From positions 6,909,850 to 6,946,709 of the forward strand of contig NZ_LGQW01000015.1 of assembly GCF_003116035.1 (NCBI RefSeq): a stretch of DNA of 36,860 nucleotides, given 5' to 3'. The DNA is from Azospirillum sp. TSH64. GTDB lineage: Bacteria; Pseudomonadota; Alphaproteobacteria; Azospirillales; Azospirillaceae. The position numbers were made by a program, and so were the translations under genes. Positions 1-7,896 of this stretch are shown here, piece by piece. The stretch's first letter is position 1; every line of letters begins with the position of its first letter. The notes below the pieces were generated by a model that was given only the letters and a program-made list of their open reading frames with translations, made no database searches and was not told where the DNA came from.

Positions 1-1
1 C

Positions 2-79
2 ATGGTCAACCAGTATCCTTGGTTGTACGAGACTGCCGGTCCCTTCGGCTGGCGGGAGCGCACCCCGGCCCGCGGCTGA
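2..79 (+). CDS. 3' end of an unidentified protein
   Basis: An open frame runs from the left edge of the window to a TGA at 77-79 and gives about 25 residues rich in aromatic residues and glycine, ending WRERTPARG. No start with a ribosome binding site is visible inside the window. A hairpin that could serve as a terminator follows at 144-178, which fits the end of a + strand gene. The family is not recognised. It could also be non-coding. Confidence 0.35.
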   Translation: MVNQYPWLYETAGPFGWRERTPARG

Positions 80-143
80 AGCGGTTCCGGAAAAACACAT
101 CTGAAAAGAACTGAAGCCGGATTTTTGAAATTCCCGGCACGAA

Positions 144-178
144 AAGGCGCCGCTTTGTCCAAGCGACGGCGGCGCCTT
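144..178. terminator. Candidate terminator hairpin
   Basis: AAGGCGCCG (144-152) pairs perfectly with CGGCGCCTT (170-178), and one more C-G pair extends the stem. On the + strand it is followed by TCACTTT, only a weak T tract. On the - strand it is followed by TTTTC. It is placed to end transcription of the gene stopping at 79. Confidence 0.5.
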
Positions 179-192
179 CACTTTGTCCAAGC
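153..192. repeat. 12-bp direct repeat CTTTGTCCAAGC
   Basis: CTTTGTCCAAGC occurs at 153-164, in the loop of the hairpin at 144-178, and again at 181-192 just after it. The period is 28 bp. It may be a small duplication or a protein-binding repeat. No function is known. Confidence 0.7.
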
Positions 193-255
193 TGGACCGA
201 GACTTTGGGATTGCTGTGACAACTGGCAATCTTCCGAAAGTCAGAGAGGAAGATC

Positions 256-294
256 ATGGTGCAGACCATGATGTGCTGTTACAATATCATTTAA
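256..294 (+). other. Possible 12-codon ORF
   Basis: ATG at 256 lies 4 bases after AGAGGAAG, a good Shine-Dalgarno sequence, and opens a frame MVQTMMCCYNII ending in TAA at 292-294. The start codon is inside the dyad at 253-272. Two adjacent cysteines are the only notable feature. It could be a leader peptide of the chemoreceptor transcript, a small protein, or chance. Confidence 0.2.
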
Positions 295-424
295 ATTTTG
301 CAATTCGTTGACGCTTCTGTGGCGGACGCCGGCCTTGCCGGCGGTGCTTCGCCGTGCCCTGTGCCATATCCTCATGGTTGGCGGCCGGGCAGGAAGCGGA
401 GGCGGCACGGGAAGGGGCAAGAGC

Positions 425-2086
425 ATGGCAGTGGACAAGGCGGCCGCATCCCGGCCGCGACGGTTCTGGAGCGTGGGGCGGAAGGTGACGGCGGCCTTCG
501 TCGCCGCCATCGTCGGCGGCTTCATCGTCATCATGGGGCTTCAGGCCAAGATGCAGTATGACGACGCGGTGCGGCTCGCCACGCACGACGCCCGCGTCAA
601 GACGGACATGCTGGCAAACGCCACCAAGACCAGCTTCGTCGCCGGCGACGGCGCCTCCATCGAGACGGAGTTCATGCCGCTGGCCGGCAGCAACGAGGTG
701 CAGCTCGCCTCGCTGCGGGCGGTGACATCCGCCGGCACGCTCGCCGACTTCTCCAACGAGCGATTTGCAAAATACGAGCTGAAGCCCGACCAAGACCTGG
801 TCGAGGCGGTGCTGGCCGGCAAGGGGGCGCAGACCCGCTCCGCCAACGGCCACATCGTGGTGACGGTGCCGGTGGTGACCGGCAAGAGCAACCGGCTGGT
901 CGGTGCCCTCCAGATCGCCTGGAGCCTGGACCAGCAGATCGACGCCATCGCCACCCAGATGCGCAACCAGATCGCCATCTGCCTGATCGCGCTGGTGGTG
1001 CAGATCGCCCTGCTGAACCTCCTGCTCGGCCGCATCGTCATCCGCCCGCTGCGTGCGATGTCGGCGGCGATGGCGAAGCTCGCCGACGGCGACACCGCAG
1101 TCGAGGTGCCCGGCAACGGCCGCTCCGACGAGATCGGCGCCATGGCCGGCTCGGTCACCGTCTTCCGCGACAACGCCCGCGCCATCGAACGCATGCACGC
1201 CGCCCAGGCCGAAGCCGACGCCAAGGCCGAGCAGGCCAAGCGCGCCGCCTTGCTCGACCTCGCCGACCGCTTCCAGGGCACGGTGAAGCGTCTGGTCGAG
1301 GGCATCGCCGAGTCGGCCGCCGGCATGGCCGACAGCGCCGACCGCATGGCGACGGTGGTGGGCGAGGCGTCGAGCCAGACCCGCAACGTCGCCCGCGAAT
1401 CCGACGACATCCAGTCCAACGTCCGCTCCGCCGCCGCGGCGGCGACCGAACTCGCCAGTTCCATCGGCGGCATCTCCGATCAGGTCGGCCATTCCGCCCG
1501 CATCGCCGGCGAGGCGGTGTCGCACACCGACCGCACCAACGCCACCGTCCAGGGGCTGATCGCCAACGCCGAGCGCATCGGCCAGGTGGTCGGGCTGATC
1601 CACGCCATCGCCAAGCAGACCAACCTGCTGGCGCTGAACGCCACCATCGAGGCGGCGCGGGCGGGCGAGGCCGGCAAGGGCTTCGCCGTGGTGGCGAGCG
1701 AGGTGAAGGCGCTGGCCAACCAGACCGCCAAGGCCACCGACGAGATCCAGGCCAAGGTGCAGGAAATCCAGCAGACCACCGGCGGCGCCCAGAGGGCCAT
1801 CGGCAGCATCGGCAAGACCATCGGCCACATGAGCGAGATCACCACCGCCATCGCCGCCGCCATCGAGGAACAGGCCGCCGCCACTCGCGAGATCGCCTCC
1901 AGCGTCACCCAGGCCGCCCAGGGCACCGAGGAGGTGTCGAGCAACATCGCCGGCGTCAGCACGGCGGTGCACGAGACCGGCGACGCTGCCGGCCGCGTCC
2001 ACGGCACCTCGCAGGAGCTGGCCGTCGAGGCCGAGCGCCTGCGCAAGGAGGTCGGCACCTTCATCGCGACGGTGCGGGCGGCGTAG
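425..2086 (+). CDS. Methyl-accepting chemotaxis protein
   Basis: A transmembrane chemoreceptor of 553 residues that passes a ligand signal to CheA/CheW at the inner membrane. A positively charged N-terminus precedes TM1 (about 20-38). A periplasmic sensing domain of about 140 residues follows, which I could not assign to a family, then TM2 (about 181-203) and a HAMP domain (about 203-257). The C-terminal half is the cytoplasmic signalling coiled coil. Its hairpin tip (about 397-425) has the conserved core NLLALNATIEAARAGE and GKGFAVVASEVK. The ATG at 425 is chosen because the charged tail and TM1 follow it directly. An in-frame ATG at 308 would add 39 residues without typical features. It ends two bases before the stop of the convergent ABC ATPase gene. 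The DNA of the tip is almost identical, inverted, to the receptor at the right edge of the window. Confidence 0.93.
   Translation: MAVDKAAASRPRRFWSVGRKVTAAFVAAIVGGFIVIMGLQAKMQYDDAVRLATHDARVKTDMLANATKTSFVAGDGASIETEFMPLAGSNEVQLASLRAVTSAGTLADFSNERFAKYELKPDQDLVEAVLAGKGAQTRSANGHIVVTVPVVTGKSNRLVGALQIAWSLDQQIDAIATQMRNQIAICLIALVVQIALLNLLLGRIVIRPLRAMSAAMAKLADGDTAVEVPGNGRSDEIGAMAGSVTVFRDNARAIERMHAAQAEADAKAEQAKRAALLDLADRFQGTVKRLVEGIAESAAGMADSADRMATVVGEASSQTRNVARESDDIQSNVRSAAAAATELASSIGGISDQVGHSARIAGEAVSHTDRTNATVQGLIANAERIGQVVGLIHAIAKQTNLLALNATIEAARAGEAGKGFAVVASEVKALANQTAKATDEIQAKVQEIQQTTGGAQRAIGSIGKTIGHMSEITTAIAAAIEEQAAATREIASSVTQAAQGTEEVSSNIAGVSTAVHETGDAAGRVHGTSQELAVEAERLRKEVGTFIATVRAA
1620..1747 (+). 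repeat. Left arm of a long inverted repeat (chemoreceptor tip)
   Basis: These 128 bp match the reverse complement of 36733-36860 with three mismatches, and the first 78 bp are identical. Both copies encode the conserved tip of a chemoreceptor signalling domain. The match may go on beyond the right edge. The arms are inverted and about 35 kb apart. Confidence 0.9.
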
Positions 2087-2088
2087 GG

Positions 2089-2865
2089 CTACGGCCGATG
2101 CGGGCCGGGGCCGTGCTCCGCGGGGAGGAAGACCGGCACCACCGCTTCGACCCGCCCGGCGACCCGGGTGCGGTGGATGGGGATGCCGTAGAGCCGGGCG
2201 AGGTTGGCTTCGGTCATCACGGCGTCCGCCGGACCCTGGAGATGCTCCTCCACCCCCATCATCAGCAGCGCCTCGTCGGCGACGCACAGCGCATGCTGGG
2301 GCAGATGGGTGCTGAACAGGATGGCGTGGCGCCCGTCGCGGCGCAGCCGCTCGATGACCTTCAGCAGCAGAGCCTGGTTGGCGAGGTCGAGCGCCGAGGC
2401 CGGCTCGTCGAGGATCAGCAGGTCGGCCCCCGTCACCAGGGCGCGGGCCAGCATGACGATCTGCCGTTCGCCGCCCGACAGGCGGCTGAACGGACGCTCG
2501 GCGAAGCGCAGGCCGTCGACCTGGGCCAGCGCCTCCTCCGCCGCGCGGTAGTCGGCGCGGCCGGGCGCGCCGAACAGGCCGATGCGCCGCGCCCGCCCCA
2601 TCACCACCACGTCGAGGCAGCGGTAGGGCACCGTGTCGCCGATCGACTGCGAGACGTAGCCGATGGCGGCCGGCGCCTGGCGGCGGCCCTCGGCCAGCGG
2701 CAGCAGCCCGGCGAGCGCGCGGATCAGCGTGGTCTTGCCGCGGCCGTTGGGGCCGAGCACGGCGAGGCAGCGGCCGGCCGACAGGGCGAGGCCGAGATGG
2801 CGGAAGATCCACCGCTCGCCGCGCCGCACCCCGGCATCCTCCAGTCGGATCTCCAGCCTGCTCAT
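2089..2865 (-). CDS. Iron-complex ABC transporter ATP-binding protein (FecE/FhuC type)
   Basis: The 258-residue cytoplasmic ATPase drives import of an iron-siderophore, haem or cobalamin-type substrate through the adjacent permease. Walker A GPNGRGKTT is at 38-46, Q-loop Q73, signature LSGGE at 129-133, Walker B LLILDE at 149-154 and the switch histidine H187. The length is normal for the family. The ATG overlaps the permease stop in an ATGA, so the two are translationally coupled. It is the last gene of the receptor, binding protein, permease, ATPase operon. The substrate cannot be read from the ATPase. Position 42 of Walker A is R where many relatives have S or A, but the essential G-K-T is intact. 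The stop codon lies two bases from that of the convergent chemoreceptor gene. Confidence 0.92.
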   Translation of the reverse strand: MSRLEIRLEDAGVRRGERWIFRHLGLALSAGRCLAVLGPNGRGKTTLIRALAGLLPLAEGRRQAPAAIGYVSQSIGDTVPYRCLDVVVMGRARRIGLFGAPGRADYRAAEEALAQVDGLRFAERPFSRLSGGERQIVMLARALVTGADLLILDEPASALDLANQALLLKVIERLRRDGRHAILFSTHLPQHALCVADEALLMMGVEEHLQGPADAVMTEANLARLYGIPIHRTRVAGRVEAVVPVFLPAEHGPGPHRP

Positions 2866-3932
2866 TCGCCCATCTCCTGCTTCTGCCGGCGCCGCAGCAG
2901 CAGCGCGAAGATCGGCGCGCCGACGATGGCGGTCAGCACGCCGAGCGGGATTTCCGCGGTGGTCGCGGTGCGGGCGATGGTGTCGATCAGCAGCAGATAG
3001 GCCGCGCCCATCAGCGCCGAGGCCGGGATCAGGATGCGGTGGTCGGACCCAACCAGCAGCCGGGCGAAATGCGGGACCACCAGCCCGACCCAGCCGATCA
3101 CGCCGGAGAAGGCCACCACCGTCGCCTCGACCAGCGCCACCGCGGCGAAGATCAGCCAGCGGTCGCGCTCCACCCGCACGCCCAGCATGCGGGCGTCGTC
3201 CTCGCCCAGCGACAGCAGGTTGATGCGGAAGCGCATCGCCCAGATCGCCAGCAGCCCGGCCAGGATCACCGGCACCGCCAGCAGGGTCTGGCGCCAGCCC
3301 GACGCGGCGAAGCTGCCCATCAGCCAGAACACGATGGCCGGCAGCGAGCTGTCGGGGTCGGCGACGAACTGCGCCATCGACACCAGCGCGCTGAACAGCG
3401 CCGACACCACGACGCCGGTCAGCACGACGGTGACGACGCCGCTGCGCCCGTCGATGCGGGCGAGCAGCCCGACCAGCAGCAGGGCGGCACAGCCGGCGAC
3501 GAAGGACAGCCCGACCAGCGCCGCCCCCGACAGGCCGAGCAGGATCGCCACCGCCCCGCCGAGCGAGGCGCCCGACGACACGCCCAGGATGTGCGGCGAC
3601 ACCAGCGGATTGCGGAAGACGCCCTGCAGGGCGGCGCCGCACAGCGCCAGCCCGGCGCCGCAGGCCGCCGCCATCAGCACGCGCGGCAGGCGGACGAGCA
3701 GGACGATGCGTTCCTGCAAGGAACTCCAGTCGGCGTCCAATCCGCCGGGCAGCAGTTGCGCCGCGACGATGCGCAGCGCCGTGACCGGCGGGATGGAGAG
3801 GCGGCCGGCGCACAGCGCCACCAGCATCATCGCCAGCAGCCCGACCGCCATCGCCGCCAGCAGCCAAGGGCGGCCGGGCAGGGAGGCGGCAGCGGTGCCG
3901 GAAACGGCATCAGGGGCCGACGATGCGGTCAT
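2862..3932 (-). CDS. Iron-complex ABC transporter permease (FecCD/BtuC family)
   Basis: This inner-membrane permease has 356 residues and many hydrophobic helices, as expected for the FecCD family (about ten). Family blocks are clear: LPRVLMAAACGAGLALCGAA, then NPLVSPHILGVSSGASLG, and near the C-terminus GLVVPHFARLLVGSDHR. FecCD permeases usually work as dimers with two copies of the ATPase, and only one permease gene is present here, so a homodimer is likely. The ATG at 3932 lies inside the 3' end of the binding-protein gene (23-bp overlap), and its stop overlaps the ATPase start. It would take substrate from the periplasmic binding protein encoded just upstream. Confidence 0.92.
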   Translation of the reverse strand: MTASSAPDAVSGTAAASLPGRPWLLAAMAVGLLAMMLVALCAGRLSIPPVTALRIVAAQLLPGGLDADWSSLQERIVLLVRLPRVLMAAACGAGLALCGAALQGVFRNPLVSPHILGVSSGASLGGAVAILLGLSGAALVGLSFVAGCAALLLVGLLARIDGRSGVVTVVLTGVVVSALFSALVSMAQFVADPDSSLPAIVFWLMGSFAASGWRQTLLAVPVILAGLLAIWAMRFRINLLSLGEDDARMLGVRVERDRWLIFAAVALVEATVVAFSGVIGWVGLVVPHFARLLVGSDHRILIPASALMGAAYLLLIDTIARTATTAEIPLGVLTAIVGAPIFALLLRRRQKQEMGE

Positions 3933-5007
3933 AGTTCAGCGCCCCCCGGTTGACGTCGGCCAGCAGCAGCCGGTCGATCTCGGCGTCGGTCGGCTCAAGG
4001 CCATAGACCAGCCCGATGCCGCGCCGCACCTCGGCCCGCAGGTCGTAGCCGTTGGCGTCTGGGTGGAACAGCTTGGCCAGCCACAGCCAGAACAGCGGGT
4101 TCTCGGCGTTCGGCGGTTCCCAGCGGAAGGCGCCGACCGGCACCTTGTAGACCCGGCCCGCCTTCGCCGCGGCGGTGCCGGAGAGCAGCGGGTCGTTGCG
4201 GATGTCGGCCGGTTGCAAATCGCGGTCGGCGCTGTTCAGCAGGATCACCTCCGGGTCCCAGATCATGATCTGCTCGGCGGTGACGGTGATCGAGCCGCTG
4301 CGCTCGGCGGCGAGGTTGCGGCCGCCGGCCGCGGCGATGGCGAAATCGGTCGGCGTCCCCTTCCCGGTCACCACCAGATGGCCGGCGAGCCTGGAGAGGA
4401 AAAGCACCGTCGGTGTCTTGACGGCAGTCAGGGCCGTGGCCGGGGCGGGGCGGCGGATGCGCGCCAACACCTCGTCCCGCCAGCCGATCAGGGCCCCGGC
4501 CCGTTCGGGATGCCCGGTCAGGTCGGCCATCAGCCGGATGTTGCGGCGGGTGGTCTCCTCATCGCCATAGACGACCAGCGCGGTCTTCAACCCGGCCTCG
4601 GCCAGCGGCGACACCACCTGCGCGCCCAGCTCGCCCCGTTGCAGGACGAGGTCGGGTTCCAGGGCGGCGATGGCCTCGACATTCGGCATGAAGGCCGACT
4701 TGCCGGCGCTGAGCAGCGAGGCGGGAAGCCGGTTCAGCCGCGGAAACAGCCGGCCGAGCAGGCCGCCCTTCGCCACCTCGCCCACCGTCTGGTGCATGCC
4801 GACCAGACGGTCGGCCGAACGGTCGGCGGCGATCAACGTCGGGGCGGAGGGGGCGGGAAGCGCCACGATCCGCTCCGCCGGCTTCGGCAGGACGATTTCG
4901 TTGCCGGCGAGATCGGTCGTGCGGATCTCCGCCGCCCCACACAGGCCGGGCGACAGCACCAGCAATAAAACGGCGGTGGCCAGGGAGAATGGCGGGATGA
5001 CGCGCAT
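3910..5007 (-). CDS. Periplasmic iron-complex binding protein (FecB/TroA-like)
   Basis: This 365-residue secreted binding protein has a hydrophobic signal sequence of about 25 residues with probable cleavage near GLCGAA/E. There is no proper lipobox around the Cys, so it is probably soluble and not a lipoprotein. The mature start, EIRTTDLAGNEIVLPKPAER, is the usual opening of this family. The middle has the typical EAIAALEPDLVL segment. It hands the iron complex from the TonB receptor to the permease. The start overlaps the receptor stop by one base (TGATG) and the stop lies 23 bp inside the permease gene, so all four genes form one operon. Whether it binds ferric siderophore, haem or cobalamin cannot be told from sequence. 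Confidence 0.88.
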   Translation of the reverse strand: MRVIPPFSLATAVLLLVLSPGLCGAAEIRTTDLAGNEIVLPKPAERIVALPAPSAPTLIAADRSADRLVGMHQTVGEVAKGGLLGRLFPRLNRLPASLLSAGKSAFMPNVEAIAALEPDLVLQRGELGAQVVSPLAEAGLKTALVVYGDEETTRRNIRLMADLTGHPERAGALIGWRDEVLARIRRPAPATALTAVKTPTVLFLSRLAGHLVVTGKGTPTDFAIAAAGGRNLAAERSGSITVTAEQIMIWDPEVILLNSADRDLQPADIRNDPLLSGTAAAKAGRVYKVPVGAFRWEPPNAENPLFWLWLAKLFHPDANGYDLRAEVRRGIGLVYGLEPTDAEIDRLLLADVNRGALNYDRIVGP

Positions 5008-7142
5008 CAGAAGCTGACCCGGGTCTGGAACACCGCCTGCAACGGCTCGCCGATGGCGACGCCGAGATTGTTGACCGCCGAGGTGTAGTAGGTTTTGTCG
5101 AAGATGTTCTTGACGTTGACCTGGAAGCTGACCGGCGTGCCGTGGACGTCGGTGTCGTAGGCGGCGAAGGCGTCGGCGACGACGTAGGAGGGCAGGTAGA
5201 AGCTGTTGGCGGCATCGCCGGCGCGCTTGCCGGCATAGCGGGCGCCGCCGCCGACACGGAGCGCATTGCTGCCCAGCACCGGGCCGAAGTCGTGGGTGAC
5301 GAAGAGCGAGGCGGTGCTGCGGGCGACGTTGGCCAGCCGGTTGCCCCGGTAGAGCGGATCCTTGGTCACCTGGGCGTCGAGCAGGCTGTAGCTGCCGATG
5401 ACGCTCCAGCCCGGCGCCACCTCGCCGGCGACATCCAACTCGAAGCCGCGCGAGCGCACGGCACCGGCGGTGCGGTTGACGGTGAGGCCGTTGACCACCT
5501 CCGAATAGAGCACGTTGCGCTTGCGCAGGTCGAACAATGCTGCGGTGGCGGTCAGGCCGCGGGCGAGTTCCACCTTGGCGCCGACCTCGTAGGCATCGCC
5601 CTCCTCCGGCGGCAGGGCGCCGAGATAGCTGGAGATCGAGGAGTTCGGGCGGAAGCTCTGGCTCCAGCTGGCATAGACCGACGCATCGGGCGTCACCTTG
5701 TAGACGACGCCGGCCCGGGGCACGAGCTTGCCGTCCTGCACGTCGGTGTTGGCGCGGAAGGGCCGCCCGCGGCCGGCATACTGGTCGTAATACTGGTAGC
5801 GCAGGCCGCCCAGCACGATCCAGCGGTCGCCAAGCTCGATCGAATCCTGGGCATAGACCGAGGAGGTTTCCAGCCGTTCGGTCTGGTCGCTGTCGGTCGC
5901 CACCACGTTGCGGCTGGTGGGCAAGCGGCCATAGACCGGCCGGTAGATGTTGAAGGCGGCGGAGGTCGGGCCGCGGATCAGGTCGGTGCGCAGCGTGTCG
6001 CTGTAATCGTAGGAGGCGCCGAACAGAAGCTGGTGGCGCAGCCCGGCGAACGTCACCTTGCCGTTGAGGTCGGCGCGGACGGCATGGACGTCGACGTTGG
6101 AATCCTGCGTGGCGTCGGCGCGGCGGGTCAGCACTCCGGTCCGGGCGTTGTAGGCGGTGACGCGCGCCTGATCGTCCTTGTACCAGTTGTGGCTGTAGGC
6201 GTAGTTGGCGCTGACGGTCCAGTCGGAGTCGATCTTGTGGCTGATGCCGATGCGGGCGAGATGGGTGAAGCCGCTGGTGACGTTGTAGGGTTCGTCGAAG
6301 CGTTCCCGCTTCGACACCGGCACCGCCTTGCCGGTCGCGGTGTCGAAGATGGTGCCGCGGTCGAACGGCACCTGATAGCGGGTGTATTCGTAGCCGAGCG
6401 TGACCGTGGTGTCGTCGCCGTACCAGGCGAGCGACGGGGCGACGGTCTTCTGCCGGACGCGGCCGAAATTGCGCCAGTAGGCGGTGTCCTGGATGTCGCC
6501 GACGAAGCGGTAGGCGAGGTTGGAGCCGGCGGTCAGCGGCCCGGTGACGTCGAGCTGTCCGCCGCCGCCGCCGAAGCTGCTGCCCCAGGCCTGGGCCTCG
6601 CCGCGCCGGGTCAGTTCGGGGGCCTTGCTGACGACGTTCACCAGCCCGCCGGGGTCGAGGATGCCGTAGAGCATCGAGGCCGGCCCCTTCAGGACCTCGA
6701 CGCGGTCGGCCCCGGCGGTGAAGCTGCGCGGCATCGCCGTCCGCAGGCCGTCGCGCATGGTCGAGCCGTCGCGGTTGTCGCCGAAGCCGCGCTTCATGAA
6801 GGCGTCCTGGGTGCCGCCCAGCGTGTTGCCCTGGGTGACGCCGCTGACGTTCGCCAGCGCCTCGTCCAGCGTGCGGGCGGCCTGGTCCTTGAGGACGGGG
6901 GCCGCCACCACGCTGACCGCCTGCGGCACGTCGAGCAGCGGCGTGTCGGTTCCGGTGGCGATCGACGTGCGCTTGGGCTGGTAGCCGTCGGTGGCGGCGC
7001 CCTTGCCGATCAAGGTGATCGGGGCGAGTTCCAGGACCGGTCCGGTCGTTCCGGGGGTGCTGTCTTCGGCCCGGGCCGTCGCGGCGCTCGTGGAGGCAAT
7101 GGCTGCGCAAGCAATGCCTGCGATTAGTTTCAAGGACTCCAC
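5007..7142 (-). CDS. TonB-dependent siderophore receptor
   Basis: A 711-residue outer-membrane receptor that imports a ferric siderophore using TonB energy. The GTG at 7142 is chosen because it is preceded by GGGGAAGG at good spacing and starts a clean signal peptide (hydrophobic core 6-22, cleavage after ARA at 23-25). An upstream ATG at 7277 would add 45 unlikely residues. A TonB-box-like segment, LAPITLIGKG, follows the signal. The plug contains the family blocks DVPQAVSVV and VLKGPASMLYGILDPGGLVN. The rest is a beta-barrel ending in phenylalanine (TRVSF), as outer-membrane proteins do. It is the first gene of the import operon and overlaps the binding-protein start by one base. The Fur-like box at 7262-7276 suggests iron repression. 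Confidence 0.92.
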   Translation of the reverse strand: MESLKLIAGIACAAIASTSAATARAEDSTPGTTGPVLELAPITLIGKGAATDGYQPKRTSIATGTDTPLLDVPQAVSVVAAPVLKDQAARTLDEALANVSGVTQGNTLGGTQDAFMKRGFGDNRDGSTMRDGLRTAMPRSFTAGADRVEVLKGPASMLYGILDPGGLVNVVSKAPELTRRGEAQAWGSSFGGGGGQLDVTGPLTAGSNLAYRFVGDIQDTAYWRNFGRVRQKTVAPSLAWYGDDTTVTLGYEYTRYQVPFDRGTIFDTATGKAVPVSKRERFDEPYNVTSGFTHLARIGISHKIDSDWTVSANYAYSHNWYKDDQARVTAYNARTGVLTRRADATQDSNVDVHAVRADLNGKVTFAGLRHQLLFGASYDYSDTLRTDLIRGPTSAAFNIYRPVYGRLPTSRNVVATDSDQTERLETSSVYAQDSIELGDRWIVLGGLRYQYYDQYAGRGRPFRANTDVQDGKLVPRAGVVYKVTPDASVYASWSQSFRPNSSISSYLGALPPEEGDAYEVGAKVELARGLTATAALFDLRKRNVLYSEVVNGLTVNRTAGAVRSRGFELDVAGEVAPGWSVIGSYSLLDAQVTKDPLYRGNRLANVARSTASLFVTHDFGPVLGSNALRVGGGARYAGKRAGDAANSFYLPSYVVADAFAAYDTDVHGTPVSFQVNVKNIFDKTYYTSAVNNLGVAIGEPLQAVFQTRVSF

Positions 7143-7261
7143 GCGACGACCTTCCCCGGCTTTGTCGATCCGACGGAAACCGGGGAACGCGGCCCGGCGG
7201 CTTGGCGGCGGGTGTGCTCCGGGATTTCCTTCGAATGCGAATAAACCAAACGGGTAATCGA

Positions 7262-7276
7262 TGCAAATAATTATCA
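7262..7276 (-). promoter_or_regulatory. Fur-like box upstream of the siderophore receptor operon
   Basis: TGCAAATAATTATCA fits the 7-1-7 Fur pattern TGATAATNATTATCA: the right half is perfect and the left half differs at two positions. It lies about 120 bp before the GTG start of the receptor in an AT-rich patch. It shares the TGCAAAT half-site with the box at 17872-17888 that precedes the second receptor. The promoter was not resolved. Confidence 0.65.
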
Positions 7277-7335
7277 ATAGCGTTGTTTGGGCGCCTAGCG
7301 GAGTGTTGAGTGTTCGACAAGGCTTGATTGCGCGG

Positions 7336-7809
7336 TCAGCCCAGCGTCTGGCGGACCCACGCCACCAGTGCCGGCAGCGGCATGGCGCCGGCGGTGCGGG
7401 CGATCTCGCGGCCGTGCCGGACCAGGATCAGGGACGGGATGCTGCGGATGGCGAAGCGGGCGGCGAGGTCCGGCGAGGCCTCGGTGTCGATCTTGGCGAG
7501 GCGGATTTGCGGTTCGAGCTGGGCTGCGGCCTGGGCGAAGGCCGGGGCCATCGCGCGGCAGGGGCCGCACCAGTCGGCCCAGAAATCGATCAGCAGGGGC
7601 AGGTCGCCACGCTCGGCATGGGCGGCGAAGCGGCGGGCGTCGAGCGCCACCGGCTTGCCCTCGAACAGCGCCTTGCCGCAGCGGCCGCATTTGCCGCCGC
7701 CGAGCCGGGCGGGAGGCACGCGGTTCAGCGTGTCGCAGTGCGGGCAGGCGACGTGAAGGCTGTCGGCGCCGGATTGGGCGCCTGTGGAAGAACTGGCGGT
7801 GGGCGGCAT
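7336..7809 (-). CDS. trxC: Thioredoxin 2 (zinc-finger thioredoxin TrxC)
   Basis: A cytoplasmic disulfide reductase of 157 residues. The N-terminal zinc-binding module has CPHC (22-25) and CGRC (41-44), the mark of TrxC rather than TrxA. The thioredoxin fold follows, with active site WCGPC at 80-84 and the cis-proline segment SIPSL. E. coli TrxC is 139 residues, and the excess here is a Ser/Thr-rich N-terminal tail of about 18 residues. The ATG at 7809 has a GGAAGGAG ribosome binding site. It lies upstream of the siderophore receptor on the same strand but is separated by 193 bp with a Fur-like box, so it is probably a separate unit. TrxC is oxidative-stress inducible in other bacteria; no OxyR site was recognised here. 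Confidence 0.92.
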   Translation of the reverse strand: MPPTASSSTGAQSGADSLHVACPHCDTLNRVPPARLGGGKCGRCGKALFEGKPVALDARRFAAHAERGDLPLLIDFWADWCGPCRAMAPAFAQAAAQLEPQIRLAKIDTEASPDLAARFAIRSIPSLILVRHGREIARTAGAMPLPALVAWVRQTLG

Positions 7810-7896
7810 GGCGGGGCTCCTTCCCCTGGCAGCGTGTCCACCGTCGATGTATGGGGGCGGGGCCGCCCGCTCAAGATCCCCTCCGGGCGCGCGCGC

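Larger units (their letters stand above)
80..424. other. 345-bp intergenic region before the chemoreceptor
   Basis: No convincing full gene lies here. It holds a hairpin (144-178), a 12-bp direct repeat (153-164 and 181-192), an 8-bp dyad ATCATGGT/ACCATGAT (253-260 and 265-272), a 12-codon ORF with a good ribosome binding site (256-294), and an AT-rich patch around 280-310 that could hold the chemoreceptor promoter. No clear -35/-10 pair could be assigned. Confidence 0.6.

Noticed and set aside
287..2812. 841-codon open frame on the - strand opposite the chemoreceptor
   Set aside because: It is a shadow of high-GC coding sequence: Gly/Ala/Asp/His-rich, no domain, and it covers two real genes with clear motifs.
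3910..5007. Binding protein as a lipoprotein (Cys near the signal-peptide end)
   Set aside because: The residues before the Cys (PGL) do not match a lipobox, so a soluble periplasmic form is more likely.
3910..7320. 1136-codon - strand frame ending in the binding protein
   Set aside because: Only its last 365 codons are real. The upstream part is out of frame with the receptor gene that occupies that DNA.
7855..7877. GGGCGGGGCCGCCC as a terminator between the RHH gene and trxC
   Set aside because: The loop would be too small and there is no T tract. It looks like GC-rich spacer.
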